Part shown: piece after piece, positions 46,631 through 56,477 of the stretch
How the letters are laid out: each line of letters starts with the position of its first letter
Numbering within the stretch: the first letter of the stretch is position 1
DNA from: Sulfolobaceae archaeon
GTDB taxonomy: Archaea > Thermoproteota > Thermoprotei_A > Sulfolobales > Sulfolobaceae
Length of the DNA stretch: 64,000 nt
Direction of reading: 5' to 3'
Assembly: GCA_026627305.1 (NCBI GenBank)
Contig: JAPNVD010000003.1
Span: 124,001 to 188,000 of the forward strand
Made by a program: the position numbers and the translations under genes
The notes under the pieces: model-generated
What the model saw: only the letters and a program-made list of their open reading frames with translations
What the model was told of the DNA's origin: nothing
Databases searched by the model: none

Positions 46631-47876
46631 ATTCCCAATCGCAAATGTGTTTTTCAAAGCTTTCGACTTCTCTCATTTTTAGCTTTATGTACATATTAAC
46701 CAACTCCTCTCCTAATTTACTCTTTAAGTACGTATCCTTGTCAAGAGAATATAGAGACTCCCTCAAATTGTAAGGTGGTTTATCAATCTCTTTACCTATG
46801 TCATATTCAATACCTTCCTCAATTCCTTGTAATCCCGCATATATTACTGAAGCTAGCACTAGGTATGGATTAGCTAGTGAGTCAGAAATTCGTAGCTCTA
46901 TTATGCCGGTATCTTTAAAGTTGTTAGGTATTCTTATCATGAAGTGCCTTTCTGTACTTATTCCGATAACTTTAGATGTGAATATATCAAATATTCTCTT
47001 ATAAGAATTAATTGATGGTAATGAAAAGGCTAAAATTGCTTTAAGATGATGCAAGATTCCCGAAAGGAAGTTTTTGTATAGCTTATGTAAACCATAAGTA
47101 TCGTTAAGGTCTACTAATTTCTTCTTATCAGGAGTTTTAAGCTTTATAAATAAATCCATACTATTTGTTGGTAAATCCACATGAGGTTTTGGCATAAACG
47201 TTATGATGGAATTAAACAATTTGCCAGTGTCTCTAATAACTTGTTTAGCCATTATGAGTGAGTCAGCTGCTTGTACGGGCTCTTTTAACACTAATGATAA
47301 TTCGTACTGACCAGGTCCGTAATGTTTATTAGTAAATTGAACTTGAATACCCATTGTTTCAAGATTTTTAACCACATTTTTTAACAGATCTTGTTCATAA
47401 AGTAATCCCTCAGAAGAGAATGCTTTAGCTTCGTCTTTAGGTTTTAGAGTGTTTGGGTCTAATATATAGAAAGTTGGTTCAAAGGATGCCTCTATGGAAA
47501 TTCCTTTTTCTCCTAGCGTTTCTGTTGCTTTACTGAGAACGCTTCTACTACAATAAGGAGAGTTTAGTCCGTCAGGAGTGCGTAAATATGACAGTGCTAT
47601 AGCAGTTCTCTCTAGATATGGTATTAAAGTAAAGGTGGAAAGATCAGGATATGCGAGTATATCTTCAAAAGATTGGGTCAAAGGGTTTTCCTCAAAATCC
47701 ATGAATAATAAGGCTTGAGAAAACATAACCCCTTTCTCTTCCTCTATGATTTTCTCGAATTCCGCTCTCCTTAGTGATCTTCCCCTCATATTGCCGTTAA
47801 GATCAATAAACTCTACTCTAACGTAGTCTACTTTTCCTCCCTTTATTATATCAAGAACCTCCTCTTTAGATGACAT
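46602..47876 (-). CDS. Glutamine-synthetase-like protein, probably inactive as a synthetase
   Basis: 424 residues from ATG 47876 (an upstream frame-open extension to 47930 is less likely). The fold is clear: RVEFIDLNGNMRG, GPGQYE, FMPKPHVD, INSYKRIFD and RISDSLANPYL. But several metal/substrate residues are replaced: the ExE pair reads FEPTF, the HHE before GPGQ reads NKHY, and the GxHxH loop reads NSMDLF. Either the protein uses a different substrate or is regulatory. Downstream of a trm5-like gene on the same strand. Confidence 0.75.
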   Translation of the reverse strand: MSSKEEVLDIIKGGKVDYVRVEFIDLNGNMRGRSLRRAEFEKIIEEEKGVMFSQALLFMDFEENPLTQSFEDILAYPDLSTFTLIPYLERTAIALSYLRTPDGLNSPYCSRSVLSKATETLGEKGISIEASFEPTFYILDPNTLKPKDEAKAFSSEGLLYEQDLLKNVVKNLETMGIQVQFTNKHYGPGQYELSLVLKEPVQAADSLIMAKQVIRDTGKLFNSIITFMPKPHVDLPTNSMDLFIKLKTPDKKKLVDLNDTYGLHKLYKNFLSGILHHLKAILAFSLPSINSYKRIFDIFTSKVIGISTERHFMIRIPNNFKDTGIIELRISDSLANPYLVLASVIYAGLQGIEEGIEYDIGKEIDKPPYNLRESLYSLDKDTYLKSKLGEELVNMYIKLKMREVESFEKHICDWEFKTYLKTGY

Positions 47877-47913
47877 GAAGCTCAATCTGTTTTTACAAAA
47901 TGGGGTATAAATT

Positions 47914-48699
47914 TTATGCTTTGATATCAAGAACTACATGATAAACATGTGGATTTACACTTCTTAAAACTCTCGCAAAAAACGCCTTAGGATATTTTTC
48001 TAAAGCCTTCTTAATTGGGTCCTCATCCTTTTTAACATCTATCTGTGCATACAAATGAATTATTGTCTTACCACTTGTAGCCTTTTGTAAAGCTACTTCA
48101 TATGCCTCTTCACCCTTCTCTGGAAGAGGTACAATAATCCTGTCTATTTCTTTCTCATCGATATCGTAAATTCTCTTAAATGCGTCTCCATACATGGGAA
48201 TTACTCCATAAGCCTTGTTTAGATCTATATTAGCCTTCATGTAGTAGTAGGCATAAGGGTTAATATCTATGGAGTAAACTCTTCTAGCACCACCTTTCAC
48301 GTAGGAGAGTATAGAAAAAGGTCCAAATCCCGCAAACATGTTTATTATTGTCTCCCCCCTTTTGACCTGATTTGCAACTCTTATGTGTTCATAGGAGAGC
48401 TTTGATGAAAAGAAAACTTTAGTGATATCTAGGTAATATACACATCCATGCTCTTTATATAGAGTCTCGCTTTTATTCACTCCTGCTATATGAACAAACG
48501 TGGCTAATCTGTAATCACCTTCAACGTCCCTATATTTCCCCCAAACTGCCTTAATATAAGGCATTTCCTTTAAGATTTCATTAGCAAATTGTATCATATC
48601 CTCGGGCTTTTTATCGAATGGTATGCCTATAATTGCTAGATCTCCAACTATCTCAATTTTTTTCCAAAGGCCTAGCTTTCCTGCCACTTCTTTTATCAA
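47914..48699 (-). CDS. Trm5-like tRNA (guanine-37) methyltransferase
   Basis: 261 residues, class I SAM-dependent methyltransferase. AdoMet pocket [11 protein letters not shown] (about 118-128), [13 protein letters not shown] (about 140) and the active-site loop [15 protein letters not shown] (about 190) recall Trm5/TYW2 proteins that modify G37 or wybutosine precursors next to the anticodon. It lacks the long N-terminal D1 domain of some Trm5, as in short archaeal Trm5b. TTG 48699, nested in the upstream amidohydrolase-like gene by 47 nt. Confidence 0.82.
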   Translation of the reverse strand: MIKEVAGKLGLWKKIEIVGDLAIIGIPFDKKPEDMIQFANEILKEMPYIKAVWGKYRDVEGDYRLATFVHIAGVNKSETLYKEHGCVYYLDITKVFFSSKLSYEHIRVANQVKRGETIINMFAGFGPFSILSYVKGGARRVYSIDINPYAYYYMKANIDLNKAYGVIPMYGDAFKRIYDIDEKEIDRIIVPLPEKGEEAYEVALQKATSGKTIIHLYAQIDVKKDEDPIKKALEKYPKAFFARVLRSVNPHVYHVVLDIKA

Positions 48700-49801
48700 A
48701 TTCGTTCAACCTCTCTATTGCTTTTTCAACATCCTTTATGCCAACGTTTAAGGGAACTCCACCATCAAGATAAGCCTCACCGTCAATAATTACTGTTTCT
48801 AAATTGTATGTGCTGAACAAAACTGTGGAGTATGGTTCATCATAATCTATTGGGAAGGAAGGAGGTTCTTCATAGGAATAGATCAAGATATCCGTAGGTG
48901 AATTAACTTCAATGTATCCTCCTTTAACTCCAGCTATAGAGCATCCCCACTGAGTTAATGCAAAGAACGCATCTCTTGCACTTAAATATCCCTTAAGTAC
49001 TAATGAAGATATATCTTGCCTTATATCTTGAGTTGGGGAAAGCCCTAGGGAGATTCCAAGCTTAGCTCCTTTAACCTGCACATCGTCTTTATATGGATTA
49101 ATTAATATTCCTGCTCCAGATTTTATGAGAAGATCAATATCATTTCTTTTAGTACTTATCGCTGCCAATCTGATGTTTTGGTTCTTTATTAGTTCATTGT
49201 ATAATTCTGGACTAATAGTCACATTGTTATCTAGGATTGTTAAGATTTTATATTGTGACGAAATCTCTAGTACGCTCTTTAGCTCATTTTGATCGCAAAC
49301 CTTCAATACAACGTTATTAAGACCCCACCTACTACTAACTGTTCTTAACTCCTTTTCCCAATCCTGTGGAAAGTCATTACATCCAACATTGATTGTAATT
49401 AGTGGTCTAATCCCTACATCCATAAAAGCTCTTGCTGCTGTATCTACATTTTTATCACTTATTACAGCAGTGGTTATACCCATTTTCAATAGATGATACG
49501 CTGAAATTAGTGAGAATTGGTATATATCATTATTATCTAAGGTACTGTAAATGTCTTTTAATGTGAGCTTTTTTGAAAACAACTTGAACCTAAAGGGGTA
49601 TACAGAAGGAAAGATATCAAAACCGATGTAGCCAGGTGTAACTACCCTATTTTTACCTCCTAATAGGAGCTCTGCGTCTTCAAAGCTCGGTGGCTTCTCT
49701 TTACTAATTACGTTTACTATACCTGAATCTATTCCTAGATAAGCATTTCTCACACTTTCAGCAGTCCCTACTATTAGTCCAGCTTCTATTAATATCTTCA
49801 C
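48653..49801 (-). CDS. Amidohydrolase-like protein lacking metal-binding motifs
   Basis: 382 residues in the outline of the MTA/SAH deaminase-type amidohydrolases: an N-terminal beta-sandwich strand, [11 protein letters not shown] where active enzymes read PGxIDxHxH, and a C-terminal half with [35 protein letters not shown]. The HxH pair is replaced by Asp and Phe, and no later His or GTDS-type motif is seen. A role as a pseudoenzyme or a protein without catalysis is inferred. GTG 49801; divergent from the SIS-domain gene by 34 bp and followed by trm5-like. Confidence 0.7.
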   Translation of the reverse strand: MKILIEAGLIVGTAESVRNAYLGIDSGIVNVISKEKPPSFEDAELLLGGKNRVVTPGYIGFDIFPSVYPFRFKLFSKKLTLKDIYSTLDNNDIYQFSLISAYHLLKMGITTAVISDKNVDTAARAFMDVGIRPLITINVGCNDFPQDWEKELRTVSSRWGLNNVVLKVCDQNELKSVLEISSQYKILTILDNNVTISPELYNELIKNQNIRLAAISTKRNDIDLLIKSGAGILINPYKDDVQVKGAKLGISLGLSPTQDIRQDISSLVLKGYLSARDAFFALTQWGCSIAGVKGGYIEVNSPTDILIYSYEEPPSFPIDYDEPYSTVLFSTYNLETVIIDGEAYLDGGVPLNVGIKDVEKAIERLNEFDKRSGRKARPLEKN

Positions 49802-49835
49802 AACTTTTTATTAATGCTATGGAGTAAATAAACTC

Positions 49836-50660
49836 ATGGATTATATTTCAGCCATTAGAAATGAAATCATCGGTGATATTAGGGTTAGATCCGAGATAAT
49901 ACTAGACCAAGCCTATGTGACTGGGGCTGGAGATTCTTATGCAGCAGCCCTTGTTATAGAAGGCAAGACAGGTGGAAGGTTTAGGGCTATAGATCCTCAT
50001 GACGCTCTTTATTATGAAATTGATAAGCCCTTAGTTCTAGTTTCAGTCTCTGGTAGGACAAGAAGCGTAATTGAGTTAGCCAAGAGGTATAAGGGGGTAA
50101 TACACACTATTGCAGTAACAGCAAACAGGGAGTCAGAACTGGCAAAAAACGTTGATTTTGTTGTAGAGATTCCTTATAAATCCCAATATATATTGCCTGG
50201 AATTAAGTCCTTTTTACTAAGCGTCAGTGCTTTATACTCAATAGCCTCTCTAGAGGTCGAAAAGCCTGTAATAGCTAAAGATTTTGTGATAGGTAGATCT
50301 CCATTCTTTGTGGGTTCTCTAGGGAATTATGGTATAGCTTATTATCTCATGTTGAAGATGTTTGAAATATTCGGAGAGCCTGCAAATGCTGAAAGGCTAG
50401 AACTCTTTTCACACTCTCCCATTTTCTCTACAAGGAATAGACAAGTAGTGATATTGAGTAGTGGTGAACCGGTAGAAGAGAAATTGGCTAGTAAAATAAA
50501 ATATACTGAGGTAATATATACGGGTTGTAAAGACCCCATATGCAATGCTGTAACAGTGCTGAATGGCATTATAAACAGGATGGAAAAGGAGAAATGGAAC
50601 AAGATCTATTTCCTCGAAGACAAGGAAATATTAAATATAAGTTCTGAGATGATTTACTAA
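49836..50660 (+). CDS. SIS-domain phosphosugar isomerase-like protein
   Basis: 274 residues with one or two SIS domains: TGAGDSYAAALV (about 29-40) and LVSVSGRTRSVIELAK (about 69-84) bind the sugar phosphate in enzymes such as archaeal bifunctional phosphoglucose/phosphomannose isomerase. The C-terminal IILSSGEP-like strand and helix also fit. The isomerase substrate is not certain. ATG 49836, 34 bp from the divergent amidohydrolase-like gene. Compared with PGI/PMI (about 302-324 aa) it is short at the N-terminus. Confidence 0.75.
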   Translation: MDYISAIRNEIIGDIRVRSEIILDQAYVTGAGDSYAAALVIEGKTGGRFRAIDPHDALYYEIDKPLVLVSVSGRTRSVIELAKRYKGVIHTIAVTANRESELAKNVDFVVEIPYKSQYILPGIKSFLLSVSALYSIASLEVEKPVIAKDFVIGRSPFFVGSLGNYGIAYYLMLKMFEIFGEPANAERLELFSHSPIFSTRNRQVVILSSGEPVEEKLASKIKYTEVIYTGCKDPICNAVTVLNGIINRMEKEKWNKIYFLEDKEILNISSEMIY

Positions 50661-50692
50661 AATTTTTATAAGTTTCATTTTTTCAGTAAAAA

Positions 50693-51418
50693 ATGATGGG
50701 AAAAGTTTATATTGTAGGAGCCGGACCTGGAGATCCAGAATTAATAACGGTGAAAGGTTTAAAGATCTTGCAAAAGGCGGATGTTGTTGTTTATGATAGA
50801 TTAGTCTCTAAGGAATTGCTGAACAATTGTAAAGATGGAGCAGAACTAGTTTATGTCGGTAAAGAGTTGGGTCAAGCTAGCTTACAAGAAGAGATAAATA
50901 AACTCCTTGTAAATAAGGCTAAAGAGGGTAAAATAGTTGTGAGGCTAAAGGGTGGAGATCCCTATGTTTTTGGTAGGGGCGAGGAGGAATGTAAATATGT
51001 TATCGAAAATGGTCTAGAATGTGAAGTAGTACCTGGAATTTCTAGTGCTACTGGTGTCCCTATTTATGCTGGGATTCCCGTTACTACAAGGTGGGCTTCT
51101 TCAGGCTTTACCGTTATTACAGGCACTAGAGCGGATGATAAACTAATAGATGAAGATTACATACCGAAGAAGGGTACTATTGTTATTCTAATGGGTTTAC
51201 ATATCATATCTGAACTTAAGCAAATATTATTGAAGAAGAGAGGTCCTGAAGAGCCAGTAGCTATAATAGAGAATGGTACTCTACCTAGCCAAAGGGTTGT
51301 TACTGGTAGATTAAAAGATATAGATCTACTAGTAAAGGAGAATGATATAAAGTCTCCAGCGGTAATAGTTGTAGGAGAAGTCGTTAAATATAGAGATATT
51401 TTATGGAAATATGCATAA
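50693..51418 (+). CDS. cobA: Uroporphyrinogen-III C-methyltransferase
   Basis: 241 residues, SAM-dependent. [17 protein letters not shown] (about 2-18), [19 protein letters not shown] and [18 protein letters not shown] are the CobA/CysG/SirA hallmarks. It makes precorrin-2 for siroheme and cobalamin; cobalamin is the cofactor for the methylmalonyl-CoA mutase encoded 6 kb away. ATG 50693 or 50696; TTTTTATAAG lies about 26 bp upstream. Confidence 0.92.
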   Translation: MMGKVYIVGAGPGDPELITVKGLKILQKADVVVYDRLVSKELLNNCKDGAELVYVGKELGQASLQEEINKLLVNKAKEGKIVVRLKGGDPYVFGRGEEECKYVIENGLECEVVPGISSATGVPIYAGIPVTTRWASSGFTVITGTRADDKLIDEDYIPKKGTIVILMGLHIISELKQILLKKRGPEEPVAIIENGTLPSQRVVTGRLKDIDLLVKENDIKSPAVIVVGEVVKYRDILWKYA

Positions 51419-51465
51419 TCACGTTTACATAAAAAAATAAAAGCTAATATCTGTACTTAGTTGTT

Positions 51466-52302
51466 GTGTATCCTCCGAAGTTCGGTTATGTAATTCCAGA
51501 TAACATAAAAGAAGCCCTAGAATTTCTAGAAAGTCATGAGGATGCTAAAGTTCTAGCTGGCGGTCATAGTTTGATCCCTATGCTCAAGTTAAGGTTACTA
51601 AGACCATCATATTTAGTGGAAATAAGGCGTTTAAGTGATCTAAGTTACATTAAGTTAGATGGAGATACATACAAGATAGGAGCCTTAACTACACATTATG
51701 ATATCTCAAAAGCTAAAATACCATTGTTAAGCGAAACGGCATCTAAAATAGGAGATCCTCAAGTGAGGAACATGGGCACAATAGGTGGAAGCATTTCACA
51801 TGCCGATCCCGCTGCTGATTATCCTGCTGCATTGATTGCTCTAGATGCACAGGTTAAGATAATAAGCACTAAGGGTGAAAGAGTTGTTCCAATTTCGAGT
51901 TTTATCAAAGATATATTCACCACAGACTTGAACCCTGGAGAAATAGTATCTGAGATCCAGTTCAAGAACCTTAAGGATTATAAGTTCTCTTATCAGAAAC
52001 TAGAGAGAAGAGCTGGAGATTTCGCTATAGTTGGTGTTGCAGTAGCTTTGAAGATGAGTGGTGATGTTATTGATGATATTAGGATTGGGTTAACTGCAGT
52101 AGGTAACGGTCCCATAAGGCCTACGAAAGCTGAGGAGGCAATTAAAGGTAAAAGACCAACAGATGATGTATTAGATCAAGTAGGCGAAATAGCCATGAGT
52201 TACGCTAATCCTAAAGCGGATATTAGGGGTTCTGCTGAGTATAAAAAGAAGATGGTAAAGGTTTTAACTAAGAGAGCTATATTAACCGCAATACAGAGGT
52301 GA
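51466..52302 (+). CDS. Molybdenum hydroxylase medium subunit (FAD, CutB/CoxM type)
   Basis: 278 residues. The FAD sites LAGGHSLIP (about 35-43) and [16 protein letters not shown] (about 101-116) are those of the CoxM/CutB medium subunit. It carries electrons from the 2Fe-2S subunit to an acceptor. Start GTG 51466. It forms an operon with the small subunit (overlapping at 52300). The large molybdenum subunit is not adjacent; the only one in the window is at 18208-20265. Confidence 0.92.
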   Translation: MYPPKFGYVIPDNIKEALEFLESHEDAKVLAGGHSLIPMLKLRLLRPSYLVEIRRLSDLSYIKLDGDTYKIGALTTHYDISKAKIPLLSETASKIGDPQVRNMGTIGGSISHADPAADYPAALIALDAQVKIISTKGERVVPISSFIKDIFTTDLNPGEIVSEIQFKNLKDYKFSYQKLERRAGDFAIVGVAVALKMSGDVIDDIRIGLTAVGNGPIRPTKAEEAIKGKRPTDDVLDQVGEIAMSYANPKADIRGSAEYKKKMVKVLTKRAILTAIQR

Positions 52303-52307
52303 TAGTT

Positions 52308-52802
52308 ATGAAAGTCTTTGAGCCAGATCAGAAGGTTAAAATAAGGTTAAAAATTAATGGAAAACTGTACGAAACTGAAGTAGAGCCAAGAAGGTTATTA
52401 GTACATGTATTAAGGGATCTTGGCTTCACCGGTGTTCATATAGGCTGTGATACATCTAATTGTGGAGCTTGTACTGTGATAATGAATGGAAGGTCTGTAA
52501 AGTCCTGTACAGTATTGGCTGTAGAGGCTGATGGTGCTGATATCTTGACAGTAGAAGGTTTAGCGTCAGATGGGAAACTTCATCCAATTCAAGAAGCGTT
52601 CTGGGATAAACATGCATTACAGTGTGGTTACTGTACGCCAGGTATGATAATGGAGGCTTACTGGCTTCTAAAAGAAAATCCGAACCCAACTGAGGAAGAG
52701 ATAAGAGAAGGGATCTCTGGAAACCTCTGTAGATGTACTGGCTATCAAAACATTATTGAAGCTATTAAAGAGGCTGCTGAGAAAATGAGGCAAGGTCAGT
52801 AG
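52308..52802 (+). CDS. Molybdenum hydroxylase small subunit (2Fe-2S, CutC/CoxS type)
   Basis: 164 residues, two [2Fe-2S] clusters: [12 protein letters not shown] with VKSC downstream (plant-ferredoxin type, about 46-68) and CGYCTPGM with CRCTGY in the C-terminal domain (about 104-145). ATG 52308 is chosen because GGTGAT lies seven bases upstream; an in-frame GTG at 52299 overlaps the medium subunit. Converges with the MocA-like gene, 38-nt overlap. Confidence 0.93.
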   Translation: MKVFEPDQKVKIRLKINGKLYETEVEPRRLLVHVLRDLGFTGVHIGCDTSNCGACTVIMNGRSVKSCTVLAVEADGADILTVEGLASDGKLHPIQEAFWDKHALQCGYCTPGMIMEAYWLLKENPNPTEEEIREGISGNLCRCTGYQNIIEAIKEAAEKMRQGQ

Positions 52803-53328
52803 GGGTATCTATATCAATTAAAACCTCTTTTCCCTCCTCCACATAGCAAGGATTTTTAAGTTCTTTTAGAATATATCTAGCACCCACATCTCCTTTCAAT
52901 TCTAGAATTTTATCATATATTTTCTTGGATAATAAAACTGGATTGCCTTGTTTGCCTTCATGTATAGGTATTACGGCTTCGCATTCTTCTTTATAGGATG
53001 ATATTATGTTATTCACTATACCCTTCGTGATAAATGGCATATCTCCTAGTGCTACTATTATGCCTTGCTTGTTGTAAAAGAACTGGACTCCTAATTTCAA
53101 CGAAGTACTCATCCCCTCCTCCCACCTTGGATTATAAATTACCACTTCATCCTTAAGTAAAGGAAGGAGTTCTAAAGCATATTTACCTACAATCACTACC
53201 CTTTCTAGATCGCTTAACGCTTCTAAAACTCTTAGTATTATAGGCTTTCCTTGAATTTTCACAAGTAACTTGTTACCCCCAAAACGTTTTCCTTCGCCTG
53301 CAGCAAGTACTACAGCTCCGATATTCAT
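52765..53328 (-). CDS. MocA-like molybdenum cofactor nucleotidyltransferase
   Basis: 187 residues. [15 protein letters not shown] at the N-terminus, LGDMPF (about 96) and the GNPVLL segment match MobA/MocA-type enzymes that add CMP or GMP to molybdopterin. Because xanthine oxidase-family enzymes use the cytosine dinucleotide form and this gene abuts the hydroxylase subunits, a cytidylyltransferase (MocA) role is inferred. ATG 53328; head to head with the CoxG-like gene, 27 bp between starts. Confidence 0.85.
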   Translation of the reverse strand: MNIGAVVLAAGEGKRFGGNKLLVKIQGKPIILRVLEALSDLERVVIVGKYALELLPLLKDEVVIYNPRWEEGMSTSLKLGVQFFYNKQGIIVALGDMPFITKGIVNNIISSYKEECEAVIPIHEGKQGNPVLLSKKIYDKILELKGDVGARYILKELKNPCYVEEGKEVLIDIDTPTDLASFSQQPL

Positions 53329-53355
53329 AAATAGTACTTTGTTTTACTAATATTT

Positions 53356-53781
53356 ATGAAATTTGAGGGTCAGGTTTCTTTAAATGCTTCTGCTCAAAAG
53401 ATTTGGAGCTTAGTATCAAATCCTGAGCAAGTAGCTTCATGTTTCCCAGGTTTAAAGGAGATGAATAAGGTCTCTGAGAACGAATATAGAATCACAGGAA
53501 CTACAGGTATAGGTTTCATAAAAGGTGAATATAAGGCTACTGTAAAACTAAACATTGTTGAACCTATGAAAGAGGTAAACCTAATATCCACTGGAACTGG
53601 TCTCAACAGTAATGTTAACATTAATGCAGATATTCAGATAGCTGACAATCTGATCAAGTATTCAGTTGATATAAAGCCTAGCGGTGTTATAGCAAGTATA
53701 GGCGCTAGGCTTATAGATACCGCTTTTGAGAGAATAATAAAAGATTTGATTGAGTGCTTCAAGACTAAGGCTGAGGCTTAA
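53356..53781 (+). CDS. CoxG-like (SRPBCC fold) protein
   Basis: 141 residues. MKFEGQVSLNASAQKIW, NPEQVASCFPGLKE and TGIGFIKGEYKA are typical of the CoxG group of SRPBCC/START-like proteins, which accompany CO dehydrogenase and other molybdenum hydroxylases and help membrane attachment in some bacteria. Its placement beside the medium and small subunits and MocA supports a link to the aldehyde oxidoreductase. ATG 53356. Convergent with the GTPBP1-like gene by 4 nt. Confidence 0.88.
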   Translation: MKFEGQVSLNASAQKIWSLVSNPEQVASCFPGLKEMNKVSENEYRITGTTGIGFIKGEYKATVKLNIVEPMKEVNLISTGTGLNSNVNINADIQIADNLIKYSVDIKPSGVIASIGARLIDTAFERIIKDLIECFKTKAEA

Positions 53782-55349
53782 GATAAGATCTCAGTTATCA
53801 CACCTAAACCTCTAGTTCTCCCTTCTCTGAATATAAATATTTGTCCTTTTTCTACATATTCAGGTTTATATAAGAAGTGTAAGACCACCTCTGACGAATC
53901 TCCTGTCCTCAATAATCCCTTAGTTATGTTTTCAAATCTAGCTGCCTGCCTTATAGTGTAGAGATGAATGGTTGAGACGTATCCTGTCTTGATAGTTGTA
54001 GGATGATGTAGGACAATTACGTTTGCCTTAAATGTCCTCACTCCCTTGGGTTTACCTTTGGTCATTACCATACCTTTCCTCAAATCTTCTCTGTTTATTC
54101 CTTGTAGTGCGAAAGTGGCAATAGTACCTGAGTTTACGTAATCTGTGAAAACATGATCGACTTGTATACTTTTCACTCTTACTTCCTTAAACTCTCCTTT
54201 ATTATCCGGACCAATGAGGAGCTGATCGTCTGTGGCAACTCTTCCCCTAACTACTGAACCAAGTACAACTGTTCCTACTCCAGTTACGCTATAAGTTTCA
54301 TCTATGTAAACTAGGGGTGTATCACTGCTCTTTAACTTTGGTCTAGGCTGTAGCATATTCAGGAACTTCCTCAGTAGATCTAGACCATAACCTGTTACAT
54401 TGGACACTTTAAATATGGGGACTACTTTATTTGTACGCATAGCCATTACTGCTGTTGATAACTCATCTTCTTCGTTTACTACCATTGCTAACCTATTTAT
54501 TCCAGGTATCCTCAAGACCGATTTTAATTCATTAATTATCCTAGTGATTCTATCTTCAGGATATTTATCTACTTTAGTAATTACCGCGAATACTGGAAAC
54601 TTTAGAACCGATGCTATCGCTAAATGTTCCTTACCCATTGCACTAAGACCGTCATCAGCTCCAATAACTAGCATGACATAATCTACCTCATATCCTAACA
54701 GTCCCTTTAGTGTTGTCCTCAAGTATCTTTCGTGTCCCCCTAGGTCTATAAGTCTGATAACTTTAGAGCTGTTTAGCGCTACTTCAGCTTCATCCAATGG
54801 ATCCCTAAGCTTCCAGTTTACGCTATTTCCACTATCATCGAAACCTAAAAGCCTAAGCGTTATTGATGAAGTTCTACCCGTTATTACTTCATGTAAATAC
54901 CTAGCTACTTGTGCTCTTAACATACCGTTACCATCGTCTAGTTTACCTAAGATCAATGCCCCTGTAAGTGTGCTCTTTCCTGCATTCACATGACCCATTA
55001 TAGCAACATTTATTTGAATAGGTATTGATGACCTATGGTTTCTAATCAGTAGTTCAGCAACATATCTATCCTTCTTCACTTCAGCAATTCTTTTGTAGAC
55101 TATCTTTGCATTAACTAATTCACAGACCTTCTCAATGTTCTTTATGCTCTCGTTAAGCTCATTTTCTGGTAAACCAATTACCGTGCCCTCATTATCTACG
55201 CCAATTATATAAAAAGCCTCACCCCCGCCCTCCTCTAACCTATACTTTAACTGTGTGGCTAATTCTTGGAGCCTCTGCTCATTAATATTAGGTGGGATAA
55301 GAAGCTTATACTCTCGATTTCCAGAATCATCTTCTTTAGGTAATTTCAT
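53778..55349 (-). CDS. GTPBP1-like translational GTPase
   Basis: 523 residues, EF-Tu/EF-1A superfamily. The P-loop GHVNAGKST (about 119-127), DLGGHE switch II (about 198-203), and TKVDKYPED (NKxD-type TKVD, about 252) form the G domain; beta-barrel domains II and III follow (about 345-523). The N-terminal about 110 residues are an added domain. Archaeal members of this COG5258 group resemble eukaryotic GTPBP1/2, which act in ribosome rescue and mRNA decay. ATG 55349; divergent from the ZPR1-like gene by 57 bp. Confidence 0.88.
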   Translation of the reverse strand: MKLPKEDDSGNREYKLLIPPNINEQRLQELATQLKYRLEEGGGEAFYIIGVDNEGTVIGLPENELNESIKNIEKVCELVNAKIVYKRIAEVKKDRYVAELLIRNHRSSIPIQINVAIMGHVNAGKSTLTGALILGKLDDGNGMLRAQVARYLHEVITGRTSSITLRLLGFDDSGNSVNWKLRDPLDEAEVALNSSKVIRLIDLGGHERYLRTTLKGLLGYEVDYVMLVIGADDGLSAMGKEHLAIASVLKFPVFAVITKVDKYPEDRITRIINELKSVLRIPGINRLAMVVNEEDELSTAVMAMRTNKVVPIFKVSNVTGYGLDLLRKFLNMLQPRPKLKSSDTPLVYIDETYSVTGVGTVVLGSVVRGRVATDDQLLIGPDNKGEFKEVRVKSIQVDHVFTDYVNSGTIATFALQGINREDLRKGMVMTKGKPKGVRTFKANVIVLHHPTTIKTGYVSTIHLYTIRQAARFENITKGLLRTGDSSEVVLHFLYKPEYVEKGQIFIFREGRTRGLGVITEILS

Positions 55350-55406
55350 TCCATCTGAAATTCACTAACATTATTTTTTACAACTCTATAAATAAATTTG
55401 ATCTAA

Positions 55407-55901
55407 ATGATGCCGGTATTAATTTATGAGGAGACCTTGCAGTGTCCCATCTGTAAGAGAAATACATTGAAACATAGTGAATACGTTTATGATAGTGGCC
55501 CTGGAGGGATTTTAAACATCACAGTCTTTTCGTGCTCAAGCTGTGGCTTTAACGAGAAGCTTGTAAAGCCATTTGAGGAGTCTAAGCCCATCGAGATAAG
55601 GTTTGAGGTAAAGAGTGAAGATGACTTAAACGTCTTAGTTTATAGGTCACCTACAGCACAGCTTGAGATACCCGAACTTGGCATCTCTACTGAACCCGGA
55701 GAACTCTATCAGGGAATAATAACCACTGTTGAGGGTCTTATCGAAGATATAATAGATACAATTGGAGATTTCTGTGATGAAGAGTGCATTAAAAAATTAC
55801 AAGATGCAAAAGAAGGTAAAATTAAGTTTACTATAATACTACAAGATCCATCAGGGCTAAGCTTTGTTAGAAGTGAAAAAGCTACTGTTACTCAACTTTA
55901 A
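55407..55901 (+). CDS. ZPR1-type zinc-finger protein
   Basis: 164 residues. The zinc finger CPICK...CSSCG (about 13-47) and the strand-rich A/B domain (LVYRSPTAQLEIPELGI, LYQGIITTVEGLIEDI) match one half of eukaryotic ZPR1; archaeal homologues have a single module. In eukaryotes ZPR1 helps fold elongation factor EF-1A. Its neighbour encodes an EF-1A-like GTPase, so a chaperone-client pair is a natural guess. ATG 55407 (or 55410). Converges on hsp20 by 14 nt. Confidence 0.85.
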   Translation: MMPVLIYEETLQCPICKRNTLKHSEYVYDSGPGGILNITVFSCSSCGFNEKLVKPFEESKPIEIRFEVKSEDDLNVLVYRSPTAQLEIPELGISTEPGELYQGIITTVEGLIEDIIDTIGDFCDEECIKKLQDAKEGKIKFTIILQDPSGLSFVRSEKATVTQL

Positions 55902-56427
55902 TTTCAGTACCCTTTTCTTCTTTAGGCTGTTTCTTCTTTAGTACAACTTCTAATACACCGTTTTTATAAGTGGCTTTTGCTGACTTATCATCAACTTCTG
56001 CAGGTAATTCAACTTCCTTGTAATATTTCCTATCTTCGGATGAAGCTTGTAATACAAGCTTGTTTCCTTCAACTACCTTTACCTTTATATTATCCTTTTC
56101 TACACCTGGCATTTCTGCTATAACTCTTATCTCATCGTCTTTTTCTATTATATCTACTAAGGGTTCTCTCTCTTCGCTGATTAAGGGCCTTTCTCTTCCT
56201 CCTACTTTTCTCACAACATTGCCGAACTCTTCAATCTTTGGTTTTCCATCAGGTCCTACCGTTATTCTAAAGCCATAAACATAAGGTCCAAAAGTCTTTA
56301 CTTCTCCTTTACCTTCTTTTGTAAACCTCTCGAACTCTCTTTCGAACTCCTTCATTTGTTCTTCAAACTCTTCGAAAATATCGTCTATGTAATCAAATAT
56401 ATCTTCATATTTTTTCTTCTTGGGCAT
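55888..56427 (-). CDS. Small heat-shock protein (Hsp20)
   Basis: 179 residues. A Lys/Glu/Phe-rich N-terminal arm (1-75), an alpha-crystallin domain (PLVDIIEKDDEIRVIAEMPGV, here about 88-108, to NGVLEVVLKKK near 165) and a C-terminal EIKVE tail carrying an IxV/I-like motif for oligomerisation. ATP-independent chaperone. ATG 56427. The long acidic-basic N-terminal arm is unusual but seen in some archaeal Hsp20 proteins. Confidence 0.92.
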   Translation of the reverse strand: MPKKKKYEDIFDYIDDIFEEFEEQMKEFEREFERFTKEGKGEVKTFGPYVYGFRITVGPDGKPKIEEFGNVVRKVGGRERPLISEEREPLVDIIEKDDEIRVIAEMPGVEKDNIKVKVVEGNKLVLQASSEDRKYYKEVELPAEVDDKSAKATYKNGVLEVVLKKKQPKEEKGTEIKVE

Positions 56428-56477
56428 AAGATATTATCAATATGTAAAGAAATAAAGCTTATTCCTCTCATCTTGCC

